Source: Brachyspira sp949287565 (lineage in GTDB: Bacteria > Spirochaetota > Brachyspiria > Brachyspirales > Brachyspiraceae). From it: a stretch of DNA of 64,000 nt. Each line of letters begins with the position of its first letter. Position 1 is the first letter of the stretch. Both the position numbers and the translations under genes were made by a program. Shown here in pieces: positions 36,599 to 45,954 of the stretch. The stretch lies in assembly GCF_036997615.1 (NCBI RefSeq), contig NZ_JAWLQA010000003.1. One strand, given 5' to 3'. Under the pieces are notes generated by a model. It saw only the letters and a program-made list of their open reading frames with translations. It had not been told where the DNA came from and ran no database searches.

Positions 36599-38116
36599 AT
36601 GAAAAACTTATATATATTAATTATTTCTATTTTAATTTTATCATGTTCTAATAAAGCTAATGATCAAAAAGTATTTACAATAGTTCATATGAATGATACA
36701 CATTCAAAAGATAAAGAATTTATTACTGTTTCAAAAGAAGATGGAACTACAAACAGATACGGCGGTGCTGCCAGAAGAAAAACTTTTATTGATAATGTAA
36801 GAAAAGAAAATGAAAATATTATAGTAATGCATGCAGGAGACACTATCACAGGAAGCGTATTTTCTATTGTTTATCAGGGTATGGATGAAACAGAACTTAT
36901 GAATGATATGGGTATTGATGTATCAACCCTTGGTAATCATGAATTTGATTTCGGAATAGATCAATTAAATAATATTATGAGCAATAGAAATTTCCCTACA
37001 ATAGCATGCAATGTCAAAGTAAAAGCCACTGGTGAAAATTATGTTCCGCCATATATAATAACAAATATCAAAGGAGTACATGTTGCTATAATAGGAGTTT
37101 TGCAAAGCGAAAAAATGAATATAATTCAGGGACTTGATTATATAGATATAGAAGAAGAAGTATCATCTTTAAAAAATCTTTTAAAAGAAATACCATTAAA
37201 TACCACAAATGATATAACAATTTTACTAAGTCATGCCGGATTCGACACTGACAAAAGAATAGCACAAGAAATACCAAATACTTTTAATATTATAATAGGT
37301 GGACATACTCATACTCTATTAAAGAATCCTGTTATTATAGGAAAAACAACAATAGTTCAAGCAGGACAATATGGAGAGTATATAGGTACTATTGATATAA
37401 TATTCAAAAATGGTAAATATGCTTATCCTGAATATACACTCACTAGATTAGATGAAAATATAAAAGAAGATGAAACTATATTGGCAAAAATAGAAGAAAT
37501 GCAGCTTGAAGTAGATAAAGAGTTTAATGTTGAAATAGCAAAACTTCCTTATGAATTAACTGATGAAAATGTTAGAAATAAATCTACTGCTTTAGGAAAT
37601 TTCGTTTCTGATATAGTAGCTTCATCTCAAGACGGCATTGACATAGCATTAATAAATTCAGGTTCTTTAAGAGGCAAGCTTCCAATCGGAAAAGTAACAT
37701 TAGGAAATATGTATGAGTTTTTCCCATTCGATAATTTAATAATACTTACAACTTTAAAAGGAAAAGATTTAAAAAATATATTAGAGTTATCTGCTTCAAG
37801 AAAAGGAGAAGGTGCATTTTTACAAGTTTCAAAAGACTGCATTATTAATTTTGACAGCAATGGAAAACTTTTAGAATCATCTATCAAAGGAAGAACTATA
37901 AATAACAATGAAAAATATGTTGTTGCTGTTGCTGATTATATATTTAATGGAGGCGAAAAATATATTGATGAAAGCGGAAAGCCTTTATTTCAGTACGGAG
38001 AAAATACTATACATACAGGACTTGATATAAGAGATTTAATAATAAAAACTTTGAAAGAATATAAAAATGTACCTGAAAATGCCATTGATAATACAGAACG
38101 TATAATATTTAAATGA
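36599..38116 (+). CDS. 5'-nucleotidase / 2',3'-cyclic phosphodiesterase-type lipoprotein
   Basis: The 505-residue protein begins with a lipoprotein signal (ISILILSC, Cys16). The metallophosphatase domain shows all metal-binding motifs: VHMNDTHS, HAGDTITGS, STLGNHEFDFG, LSHAGFD and GGHTHT. The C-terminal 5'-nucleotidase domain follows, with NSGSLRGKLPIGKVTLGNMYEFFPFDN and an FNGGEKY loop. It probably dephosphorylates extracellular nucleotides to let the cell take up nucleosides and phosphate. GGATG just before the ATG is a weak ribosome site. Confidence 0.93.
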   Translation: MKNLYILIISILILSCSNKANDQKVFTIVHMNDTHSKDKEFITVSKEDGTTNRYGGAARRKTFIDNVRKENENIIVMHAGDTITGSVFSIVYQGMDETELMNDMGIDVSTLGNHEFDFGIDQLNNIMSNRNFPTIACNVKVKATGENYVPPYIITNIKGVHVAIIGVLQSEKMNIIQGLDYIDIEEEVSSLKNLLKEIPLNTTNDITILLSHAGFDTDKRIAQEIPNTFNIIIGGHTHTLLKNPVIIGKTTIVQAGQYGEYIGTIDIIFKNGKYAYPEYTLTRLDENIKEDETILAKIEEMQLEVDKEFNVEIAKLPYELTDENVRNKSTALGNFVSDIVASSQDGIDIALINSGSLRGKLPIGKVTLGNMYEFFPFDNLIILTTLKGKDLKNILELSASRKGEGAFLQVSKDCIINFDSNGKLLESSIKGRTINNNEKYVVAVADYIFNGGEKYIDESGKPLFQYGENTIHTGLDIRDLIIKTLKEYKNVPENAIDNTERIIFK

Positions 38117-38126
38117 TTTTTTATAT

Positions 38127-38160
38127 AAAAAAGGGGCTGTAATAAACAGTCCCTCTTTTT
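38127..38160 (+). terminator. Terminator between the 5'-nucleotidase and rhodanese genes
   Basis: AGGGGCTGT (38132-38140) pairs with ACAGTCCCT (38146-38154), flanked by A-run and T-run, so it can act for both convergent genes. The core GGGGCTGT/ACAGTCCC recurs at 38781. Confidence 0.85.
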
Positions 38161-38176
38161 TAGTTTTAATTAATAA

Positions 38177-38608
38177 TTATTTTTTTAAAGCAGCATTTAA
38201 TTCAGTATATCCTGCATCTTTAAGATAATTCACATTTTTAAATCCATTATCAAGCAAATACTGAACTGTTTTTCCTGAACGTCCGCCGCTCTTACAATAG
38301 AAGAAATATTTTTTAGTTTTATCTAATGATAATATTTTTTTGCTGTAGCCTTTAGCTCTATAATCAATATTCATAGCACCTTTTATAGTTCCTGTTTCTT
38401 TAATTTCCTGAGGTGTTCTGACATCAACTAATATTATATTAGGATCAGCTTTCCATGATGATATAAAGTCATTAAGAGCTAGGCCGTTTTTATTAACAAC
38501 TTTTACACTGTCAAGTTCGTATACAGCTTCATTAGTTTTTGCTGTTTGTGCATTACATAAGATTGTTGTTAATAATAATGCGATAATAATAAAAAGATTT
38601 CTTTTCAT
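38177..38608 (-). CDS. Secreted rhodanese-like sulfurtransferase
   Basis: The 143-residue protein has a signal peptide (likely cleavage after LCNA) and a single rhodanese domain. The active-site loop YCKSGGRSGK carries the catalytic Cys, preceded by ILVDVRTPQEIKETGTIKGAMNID. Periplasmic single-domain rhodaneses may move sulfur or take part in thiol chemistry; the substrate is unknown. It stands alone between two terminators. Confidence 0.88.
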   Translation of the reverse strand: MKRNLFIIIALLLTTILCNAQTAKTNEAVYELDSVKVVNKNGLALNDFISSWKADPNIILVDVRTPQEIKETGTIKGAMNIDYRAKGYSKKILSLDKTKKYFFYCKSGGRSGKTVQYLLDNGFKNVNYLKDAGYTELNAALKK

Positions 38609-38780
38609 AAGTCTTACCCCTGTATAGTATTTATTATATTAGACGAATACAACATATAAAAGTTCCTTAAAATATGATTTTTTATTATTTTTTTATAAAA
38701 ATTTAATTTCTTTTTGTATTTTTCATAATTATTTAATGATTTAAATCAATAAATTTCAATATTTTAATGAACTTAATAAT

Positions 38781-38813
38781 AATAAAGGGGCTGTAATTAA
38801 CAGTCCCTTTATT
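38781..38813 (-). terminator. Terminator of the HTH/OLD-like unit
   Basis: AATAAAGGGGCTGT pairs with ACAGTCCCTTTATT (14 bp, one G-T pair), 19 bases past the stop of the OLD-like gene. Confidence 0.8.
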
Positions 38814-38831
38814 ATTATAGCATCTTTTTTA

Positions 38832-40838
38832 TTAATCTATTTCTCTAATAACCTTAAAGAAATTATCAATAGTAGTTTGGGATATCAATTTTTTTTCATA
38901 ATAATCTATTATATTATTTTTGAATAAAGCAGAATCTAAAGCATCTTTATTCTTCTTATCTATTTTATGTATTTGTTTATCATTATCATCGAATAAATCT
39001 TCTATTGTAACAAAATTAGAACTTATATCTTCAAGCTGAGTTATTCTTAAATTTGTTCCTTCTGCCAACTCTGTGAATTGATCTGCTGAAATATCACTGT
39101 CAATTAATAGTATCGGCTTAGCAGAAAGTTTACATAATGAATCTATTATATCATTTTTCTTTCTTTCATCATTAGGCCTTCCTACTCCATTTATAGGCAT
39201 GAATGCTGTATTTATTTCTCTATTTTCTATATGCTCCATTAATAATTTAAAAGCTGTAAGATAATTATAATCTGTAATACCTTCAACATATACTATTTTA
39301 GTATCTCTCATAATATCTATATGCTTAACTCCAAATGCATTTATAATTTTTTCTAATGTATCCACTTTACCATAAGTAGCAGAGAAGTCATTTTCTATTT
39401 TTACTCCTATACCGTCTTGTTTTGGCTCTACTATTTTTAATTCATCTAAATAATGAATATCTGCAAAATAAGGAATTTGAGTAGATGTGATTATAGTAAC
39501 TCCATTATCTTTTGCAAACTCTTTTAAAAATTTTCTTAATTCTTTTATTAAAGGAACTGATAAATGCTGTTCGGGCTCATCAATTATTATTATATCTCCT
39601 TTCTTCAATTCATTAGGATTGATTGTATTAAAGAATAAACTGAAAAACCAATTAAAGCCTTCAGATTCATTTTCTAGATTTGTAATACCATTTTTAGTTT
39701 CAAAATATATTTTTATAAAGTATTCGTCTAATGCTATTTTAAATTTATATTCATTATTTGATTTATATAATTCATTGAATTTTTTTGATACAGTATTATC
39801 AAAAAGTTTATTTATTTCATTTTCTGTCTGTTTTGCAAAAGCAACATCAGATAATATATTAGTATAGTTTTTTATTAAATTATTATACATCTCCATATTA
39901 TCTGCAGCTTTGAATAATGAACGTAAAAAATGTGATTTAGTTATAATATTGTCAGATTTATCATGGTGATGTTTATAGCATCCTACAGTAAGCTCGCTGT
40001 TTTTTACATTTTCTCTATGAACATATATATTTATATTTACAGATTCAATTTCTGCTAAAATTTCTAATAAGTATTTTAAATCATTTTTATTAATCTGATT
40101 TTCATCAAAATTGAATTCACGGTATCCGGTATTTTTATTTTGTTCATAAGATTCATCATCAAGCAAACTTATTAATAACTTTAATTTATCTATATTTTCA
40201 TTTTCTTTATATTTAGAAATTATATCCATTATTTTTGATACAGTATAATTTAATATATCTTCATAAGCATATTCTGTTTTTGATTTATTATCATATTTAT
40301 AATTATATTCATAAACAAAGTATATGCTGCTGCCGTATTTTGAAGTAACATTATTTGTGGAATTGTATATATAATCCATTATTTTTGACAAATAATTTTT
40401 ACTTAAAATAATATCTGCATTTATTTTATTTTCTTCTAATTCCCATACAAGTTTATCTTTATATTCATCTTTTTCGCTATATGAAGTTTTTTTTACTCTA
40501 ATAGTTTTACATTTACCTTTATATACAAGTCCGCTGTCTGCTTCAATAAATATTTCTAAATCTGGTTTGCATCCTATAAAACCATCTATTTTAGGATTAT
40601 CTTTTCTTCCGTTTATACCGCCTTTGAATGATTTCTCTATTGCTGATAGTATATTACTTTTACCAGTGCCGTTTGCACCTATAATGCTTATTAATGCTCC
40701 TTGCTCTATATCTCCATTAAGATATAATCTGCCGTATTTTACTTCATCTTCTTTTCTTTCTGAATTATATTCTGTATCCTTACTGACAATTATAGGATTA
40801 ATATTTCTGAAGTTTTTAATTGTTAAATATCTTTTCAT
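38832..40838 (-). CDS. OLD-like ATPase with C-terminal TOPRIM-type region
   Basis: The 668-residue protein combines an ABC/SMC-type ATPase head with a TOPRIM-like end. Walker A is IIGANGTGKS (residues about 52-61), the ABC-type Walker B is IIIDEPEQHLS (near 420), followed by TIITSTQIPYFADI. From about residue 515, VYVEGITDYNYL supplies the TOPRIM Glu and LLIDSDISADQ (near 577) the DxD. This is the layout of OLD-family nucleases, which include P2 Old and GajA of Gabija and are often phage-defence effectors; PARIS proteins use related parts. A long diverged insert lies between the Walker motifs. It follows an HTH gene by 10 bases. The exact subclass is not certain. Confidence 0.75.
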   Translation of the reverse strand: MKRYLTIKNFRNINPIIVSKDTEYNSERKEDEVKYGRLYLNGDIEQGALISIIGANGTGKSNILSAIEKSFKGGINGRKDNPKIDGFIGCKPDLEIFIEADSGLVYKGKCKTIRVKKTSYSEKDEYKDKLVWELEENKINADIILSKNYLSKIMDYIYNSTNNVTSKYGSSIYFVYEYNYKYDNKSKTEYAYEDILNYTVSKIMDIISKYKENENIDKLKLLISLLDDESYEQNKNTGYREFNFDENQINKNDLKYLLEILAEIESVNINIYVHRENVKNSELTVGCYKHHHDKSDNIITKSHFLRSLFKAADNMEMYNNLIKNYTNILSDVAFAKQTENEINKLFDNTVSKKFNELYKSNNEYKFKIALDEYFIKIYFETKNGITNLENESEGFNWFFSLFFNTINPNELKKGDIIIIDEPEQHLSVPLIKELRKFLKEFAKDNGVTIITSTQIPYFADIHYLDELKIVEPKQDGIGVKIENDFSATYGKVDTLEKIINAFGVKHIDIMRDTKIVYVEGITDYNYLTAFKLLMEHIENREINTAFMPINGVGRPNDERKKNDIIDSLCKLSAKPILLIDSDISADQFTELAEGTNLRITQLEDISSNFVTIEDLFDDNDKQIHKIDKKNKDALDSALFKNNIIDYYEKKLISQTTIDNFFKVIREID

Positions 40839-40848
40839 AAGTTTTTCC

Positions 40849-41361
40849 CTAAATTTTATTACTATCTTTATTTGATAATCTCATTCTAAAACCTTGAGAT
40901 TTATATAAACTCATAAGAGGAGATATAAACTCATAATCTTCTTCAGATAATTCTTTATCCGGATCAGTAGAAAGTTTTTTACATTTCATCAAATAATCTA
41001 ATATAGGATCAAAAAAATTATCCTCTGTAAGCATATATATAAAATCCTCTTTTGTTTTATTTTCTGTTTTTAATAATGATTTTATTTTCATCCTTTTATC
41101 CTCCTCAGTATTATTTGTATTGACATTCTCGACGATATTATTCATTATATAATAAATAACATTATTACTTCCTATGTTTTTAGTGTTTTGTATATAATCA
41201 AAGAGATTTAATATTTTTGTATCTATTGTACTTCTGTTGCCTTCTTCATACATATCTATATATTTATATAAAGTAGGTCTTGATATTTTAAGATATTCTG
41301 CCAGATCAGATATTCTCAAATCTAAATCTCTTATTTTTTCTCTTAATAATTTGTTTTCCAT
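40849..41361 (-). CDS. HTH protein upstream of the OLD-like ATPase
   Basis: The 170-residue protein has an N-terminal helix-turn-helix (LRISDLAEYLKISRPTLYKYI, residues about 14-34), where RPTLYKY is a typical recognition helix. The remaining 130 residues are helical with no family I recognise. It is the first gene of a two-gene leftward unit and is probably the regulator of the OLD-like effector. Three palindromes lie 118-182 bases upstream of its start and are its likely operators. Confidence 0.7.
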   Translation of the reverse strand: MENKLLREKIRDLDLRISDLAEYLKISRPTLYKYIDMYEEGNRSTIDTKILNLFDYIQNTKNIGSNNVIYYIMNNIVENVNTNNTEEDKRMKIKSLLKTENKTKEDFIYMLTEDNFFDPILDYLMKCKKLSTDPDKELSEEDYEFISPLMSLYKSQGFRMRLSNKDSNKI

Positions 41362-41478
41362 TTTTATTTTTCTCTTTTATTAAATTAAAAATTAATATTC
41401 CATAGACATAATACAATTTTTCTAATAACTAAAATATAGTGTTTTTATAAAATCCATAATAATCTAGAATATAAACTA

Positions 41479-41543
41479 TTTACATAAAATGTCAATATTT
41501 AATTTACAAATAATGTAAAGTAATAATTTACAAAAAGTGTAAA
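41479..41543. promoter_or_regulatory. Three 17-bp palindromes at a 24-bp pitch (candidate operators)
   Basis: TTTACA-N5-TGTCAA (41479-41495), TTTACA-N5-TGTAAA (41503-41519) and TTTACA-N5-TGTAAA (41527-41543) start exactly 24 bp apart. The array sits in the 258-base spacer between the HTH gene start and the terminator of the activase gene. Even spacing and near-perfect dyads suggest cooperative binding by a dimeric HTH protein, most simply the neighbouring one. Confidence 0.65.
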
Positions 41544-41548
41544 TAACA

Positions 41549-41589
41549 AAAAGGTTCGCAAGAAGCATAAAACTAATTGCAAACCTTTT
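41549..41589 (-). terminator. Terminator of the dehydratase-activase gene
   Basis: AAAAGGTT-C-GCAA (41549-41561) pairs with TTGC-A-AACCTTTT (41577-41589), 31 bases beyond the activase stop on the minus strand. Confidence 0.75.
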
Positions 41590-41619
41590 ATATTTATTAT
41601 TTTTTATTAATCAATAAAA

Positions 41620-44600
41620 TTATTTGGCATATTCTCCAATAGACTCTTTAACATAATTGATATTTGCTGCAGTATTCATGCTGTCTTTAGCAGAACGAAC
41701 GAAGAACTCTAAACGGTTTACAGTATTAACTTCGCTTGCCCCTGCATCCATATCCAAATAAAGAAGATTCAAATCAGGATATCTAGTTTTAAGTCTAGTT
41801 TCAATACCTCTAGCTATGATATGATTAGCAATACAACCGAAAGGCTGAAGACAAAGTACATTGTTTACGCCCTCTTCAGCGAAAGTTGCTATTTCACCAG
41901 GTAAAAGCCAAGCCTCTCCGAATTGGTTAGTCATAGCAGTAACTTTAGCAGCATTTTCAGCTATTTGTCTTATATGATGAGCAGGTCTGAAGCCTTTGAA
42001 TTTAGACATCATCTGATTTATAGAATCTATTCTCATATCAATAACTTTTTCAGATATTTTAGAACCGTAATATCCTAAGAATGATACATCTCTGGCATTA
42101 GTTTCTTTATTAACCTGTTCGCTTATAACCTTCTGTACAAAGAAGTCAAATACAGGAGGAACTATAACCTCAACGCCTTTAGCCATAAGCCAATCGCAAA
42201 CATCGCCATTAGCAAAGTTATTATATTTTACATAAATCTCACCTACTAATCCAGCTTTAGGAAGCATTAAATTATCATTAGTTTCAATAGCATTAAACTC
42301 TGCTATAGCCTGTTTTAATAATTTATCAGTAGGTTTAAGAGCGAAATCTTTAGGGTGTAATGCTATATATTTATTAGCAAGTGCCAAAGATTCACCTTTT
42401 TTAACCTCTCTAGCAGCACAATAATAATACATTGTAGATATAGCATCAGCATAAGGCATAGCTATAATACCCTCTTTCATCAAGTCCATTTTTGAAAGTT
42501 CAAATCCTGGCTGATCATTAATAACTGTTAAGCCAACTGTAACAACAGGAACATCAGGATAACCTGCATTTATTAATCCTCTCTTTATAAGAGAAGCATA
42601 ATTACTAGCCCTGCATTGTCCGCCTGTTTGAGTTATACCGGCAGCTATATTTTTAGGATCATATTTTCCGCTTTGAACAGCTCTTATAATATCACCTATT
42701 ACTATTGTTGCAGGATAACATATATCTTGGTTAGCATATCTTAAACCTAATTCTACAGATTCAACATCAGGTTCAGGAAGAGGTATTGTGTCATATCCGC
42801 TTCTTTCTAATAAAGTTAAAATCATAGGATCATAGAAATGTCCGAATTTAGGTACAAGTATTGCGCGTCTGTCATTTTTCTCATATCTTTTAATAATAGT
42901 TCTATTAGATTCTTCGCTTGGTGTAAAGTCGCCTTTCATCTTCATACTTTCTATCATAGAACGTATTCTTAATCTTATACTTCCTGGACTTGATATCTCA
43001 TCTACTTTTACCAAAGTAGGACTCTTACCATAAGCATTAAGTATAGATTTTATTTCATCTGAAGTAGTAGCATCAGGACCGCATCCGAAACTATTAATCT
43101 GAACTACTTCAAGTTTCATATCTTTTTGTTTGCAAGCCCATAAAGCAGCTTTAAACATTTTATTAGGGTAAGACCACTGAGTTAATACTTGAACATCAGC
43201 AAGAGATTCATCTATATCCAAACCATCTTCTGTAAGAACATTGATACCGAATGAAGCAATAGTTTCAGGTATCTTATGATTGATTAATGGGTCAATATGA
43301 TAAGGTCTGCTTACTATAAGTATAGTAGGAGTTTGAGTTTCTTTGGCATGTTCTATTATTTTTTTGCCCTCAGCTCTTAATTCCTCTTTAATTCTCACCT
43401 GCTCTTTTAAAGCCATTTTGAAAGCTCTGTCGAAATCTTTTTTATTTATTCCAAGAACTTTAACGAAATAAGCCTTACAGCCTTTGTACAATAAATCTTC
43501 ATTCAAGAAAGAAATTGTCGGAGCATCAAAAGGAATTCCGTATTTAGTTAATGGACTTATAGAACTGTCTATTACATCAGGATATCCTGTAACAACAGGA
43601 CAGTTATAACTATTAACACTTCCGTCATCTTCAGCTTTCTCTAATACTACAGATGGATAGAATATTCTGTCAACTTTAGACTCTATCAAATCATATATAT
43701 GTCCATTAGCTATTTTAGCAGGGAAACATATATTATCGCTCATAACAGTACCAGAACCTTTTTCAGCTATAGCCATACTTGATGGTGAAGATAATTGTAC
43801 TCTGTATCCGCATTCAACAAGTATAGTAGCCCAGAATGGGAAGTTTTGATACATATTAAGTACGCGAGGTATACCAATAGTACCTTTTATTTCATCTGAA
43901 TCAGGTGCTAAAGGTCTGTCGAATAATAAAGAAAGTTTTTTCTGAGTGATATCCATTCCATAATTTCTTTCTTTATTTCCTTTATTAGTGAATATTCTTT
44001 CACATTTATTTCCTGTGTAGAATGATTTATTATCTTTGAATTTTAATCTAGTAACAGTACAAAGGTTTTCGCATCCTTTACAAGTAAGCTGTTTTCTTTC
44101 ATAATCATTAGCTTCCTGTAAATTATCCAAACCTATAAATGTTGTATCTTCTTCTTTAGTGTTGTATGTATCTAAAGCAAGCAATGCACATCCATAAGCT
44201 CCCATAAGTTCAGATATATCAGGACGAATAACTTTTTTATCTAAAAACTTTTCTACAGAACGTAAAACTGCAGCATTTTTGAAAGTACCACCTTGAACAA
44301 CTATATGATCTCCCAAAATAGAAGTATCAGTAATTTTTAATACTTTAGTGAAACAGTTTAAAGTAACACTCTTAGCAAGTCCTGCAGAAATATCAGCAAC
44401 TGAAGAACCCTCTCTCAAAGACTGTTTTACTTTACTATTCATAAACACTGTACAGCGGCTTCCCAAATCGCAAGGTCTTGCAGATTCGCATGCAATATTA
44501 GCAAAGTCTGCAACTTTATAACCCATTCCGCGTGCAAATGTTTCTATGAATGAACCGCATCCTGAAGAACAAGCCTCATTAATTTCAATATTTTCTATAA

Positions 44601-45924
44601 TACCATCTTTAATAAATATAGCTTTCATATCCTGTCCGCCTATATCAAGTATAAAGCTGACATCTTTATCGAAAGCCTTAGCACCTCTGTAATGTGCCAT
44701 AGTTTCAACGATACCCTCATCCATATTGAAAGCGGCTTTTATTAAATCTTCTCCGTAACCTGTAACGGCAGTTCTTGCTATATTAATTTTTATATTTTTC
44801 TCATCTAATTCTTTTTTAATCTCTGTAAGTCCTTCAGTAACAGCACCAACAGGATTACCATTATTGTTTCTATAATGTCTTAATACTACTTGTCCGTCTT
44901 CATCAATAATAACGATTTTTGTAGTAGTAGAACCGGAGTCTATACCTAAGAATGTATTTTTACCATTAACAGTTGATACATCAGCTGATCTTACTTTATC
45001 TTTGCTATGCTCTTCTGTCCATTCTTTGTATTCTTCCTGACTTGTAAATAAAGCTTCTCTTGTTTTTGAATTAGTGATTTTTACTTCTGCTGAAATATTT
45101 TCTACTAATTTATATAATTCAGAAACTTTTATTGTAGTTTGTTCCTCTTTTTCGCCGAATGCTGCACCTATTGCTGCAGTTAATTCTGGGTGATCAACTG
45201 TATACATATCATCCTCTGAAGCATTAAGAAGAGCCAAGAATGTTTTTCTTAATTCAGGAAGGAATGTTAAAGGTCCGCCTGTAAATAATATCTTAGGCTT
45301 AATCTCGAAACCTTTAGCCAAAGTATTAACTGTTTGAACAGCAACAGCTTGGAATATACTTTTAGCAATATCAGCTTTAGGTATATCACGGCTTATAAGA
45401 GTTTGAACATCTGTTTTAGCGAATACACCGCATCTGCTTGCCATAGGATATATAGAAGTAGATTTTTCAGCTAATACAGAAAGTTCTGAAGGCTGAACAT
45501 TAAGAAGCGTAGCCATTTGATCTATGAATGCTCCTGTACCGCCTGCACAGTTACCATTCATTCTTATATCCGCTTTGAAATTATCATCAAATACTATGAT
45601 TTTAGCATCCTCTCCTCCTATATCTATCAAAGTTCTTCCATAAGGATAAATCTTTCTGATAGCTGTTGAAGAAGCTATAACCTCTTGAATGAAACTAATG
45701 CCTGTTTTTTCACAGACACCCATTCCTGCTGTACCTGTCATAGCAAGAGAAAGTTTTAAATCTCCATGCATAGCTTGTAAATTATCAAGTATAGACAATA
45801 ATGTATCCTTTACATCAGCATTATGTCTGACATAAGTTTTGAATATCATATTATCATTATCATATACAACCATTTTTGCGGTAGTTGAACCAATGTCAAT
45901 ACCTGCTTTGAAAATTTTTTCCAT
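41620..45924 (-). CDS. Giant 2-hydroxyacyl-CoA dehydratase activase fusion (two BcrAD/BadFG domains, DUF2229, HgdB-like end)
   Basis: The 1434-residue protein joins four units. Domain 1 (about 1-260) and domain 2 (about 325-590) are ASKHA-type activases; each has the ATP loop GIDIGSTTAK or GIDSGSTTTK and the iron-sulfur Cys motifs (NCAGGTGAF and SRCGVF; ACSSGCGSF and SRCTVF). A Cys cluster follows at CKGCENLC. A DUF2229 region starts near IGIPRVLNMYQNFPFW. The C-terminal third resembles the dehydratase subunit family (for example NQDICYPA, TQTGGQCRASNY, LQPFGCIANH). Activases use ATP to pass one electron to 2-hydroxyacyl-CoA dehydratases. The fused form is widespread in anaerobes but its substrate is not established. 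It follows panD by 30 bases on the same strand. Confidence 0.88.
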   Translation of the reverse strand: MEKIFKAGIDIGSTTAKMVVYDNDNMIFKTYVRHNADVKDTLLSILDNLQAMHGDLKLSLAMTGTAGMGVCEKTGISFIQEVIASSTAIRKIYPYGRTLIDIGGEDAKIIVFDDNFKADIRMNGNCAGGTGAFIDQMATLLNVQPSELSVLAEKSTSIYPMASRCGVFAKTDVQTLISRDIPKADIAKSIFQAVAVQTVNTLAKGFEIKPKILFTGGPLTFLPELRKTFLALLNASEDDMYTVDHPELTAAIGAAFGEKEEQTTIKVSELYKLVENISAEVKITNSKTREALFTSQEEYKEWTEEHSKDKVRSADVSTVNGKNTFLGIDSGSTTTKIVIIDEDGQVVLRHYRNNNGNPVGAVTEGLTEIKKELDEKNIKINIARTAVTGYGEDLIKAAFNMDEGIVETMAHYRGAKAFDKDVSFILDIGGQDMKAIFIKDGIIENIEINEACSSGCGSFIETFARGMGYKVADFANIACESARPCDLGSRCTVFMNSKVKQSLREGSSVADISAGLAKSVTLNCFTKVLKITDTSILGDHIVVQGGTFKNAAVLRSVEKFLDKKVIRPDISELMGAYGCALLALDTYNTKEEDTTFIGLDNLQEANDYERKQLTCKGCENLCTVTRLKFKDNKSFYTGNKCERIFTNKGNKERNYGMDITQKKLSLLFDRPLAPDSDEIKGTIGIPRVLNMYQNFPFWATILVECGYRVQLSSPSSMAIAEKGSGTVMSDNICFPAKIANGHIYDLIESKVDRIFYPSVVLEKAEDDGSVNSYNCPVVTGYPDVIDSSISPLTKYGIPFDAPTISFLNEDLLYKGCKAYFVKVLGINKKDFDRAFKMALKEQVRIKEELRAEGKKIIEHAKETQTPTILIVSRPYHIDPLINHKIPETIASFGINVLTEDGLDIDESLADVQVLTQWSYPNKMFKAALWACKQKDMKLEVVQINSFGCGPDATTSDEIKSILNAYGKSPTLVKVDEISSPGSIRLRIRSMIESMKMKGDFTPSEESNRTIIKRYEKNDRRAILVPKFGHFYDPMILTLLERSGYDTIPLPEPDVESVELGLRYANQDICYPATIVIGDIIRAVQSGKYDPKNIAAGITQTGGQCRASNYASLIKRGLINAGYPDVPVVTVGLTVINDQPGFELSKMDLMKEGIIAMPYADAISTMYYYCAAREVKKGESLALANKYIALHPKDFALKPTDKLLKQAIAEFNAIETNDNLMLPKAGLVGEIYVKYNNFANGDVCDWLMAKGVEVIVPPVFDFFVQKVISEQVNKETNARDVSFLGYYGSKISEKVIDMRIDSINQMMSKFKGFRPAHHIRQIAENAAKVTAMTNQFGEAWLLPGEIATFAEEGVNNVLCLQPFGCIANHIIARGIETRLKTRYPDLNLLYLDMDAGASEVNTVNRLEFFVRSAKDSMNTAANINYVKESIGEYAK

Positions 45925-45954
45925 AATATCTCTCCTAAAAGTAAAACTATTTAT

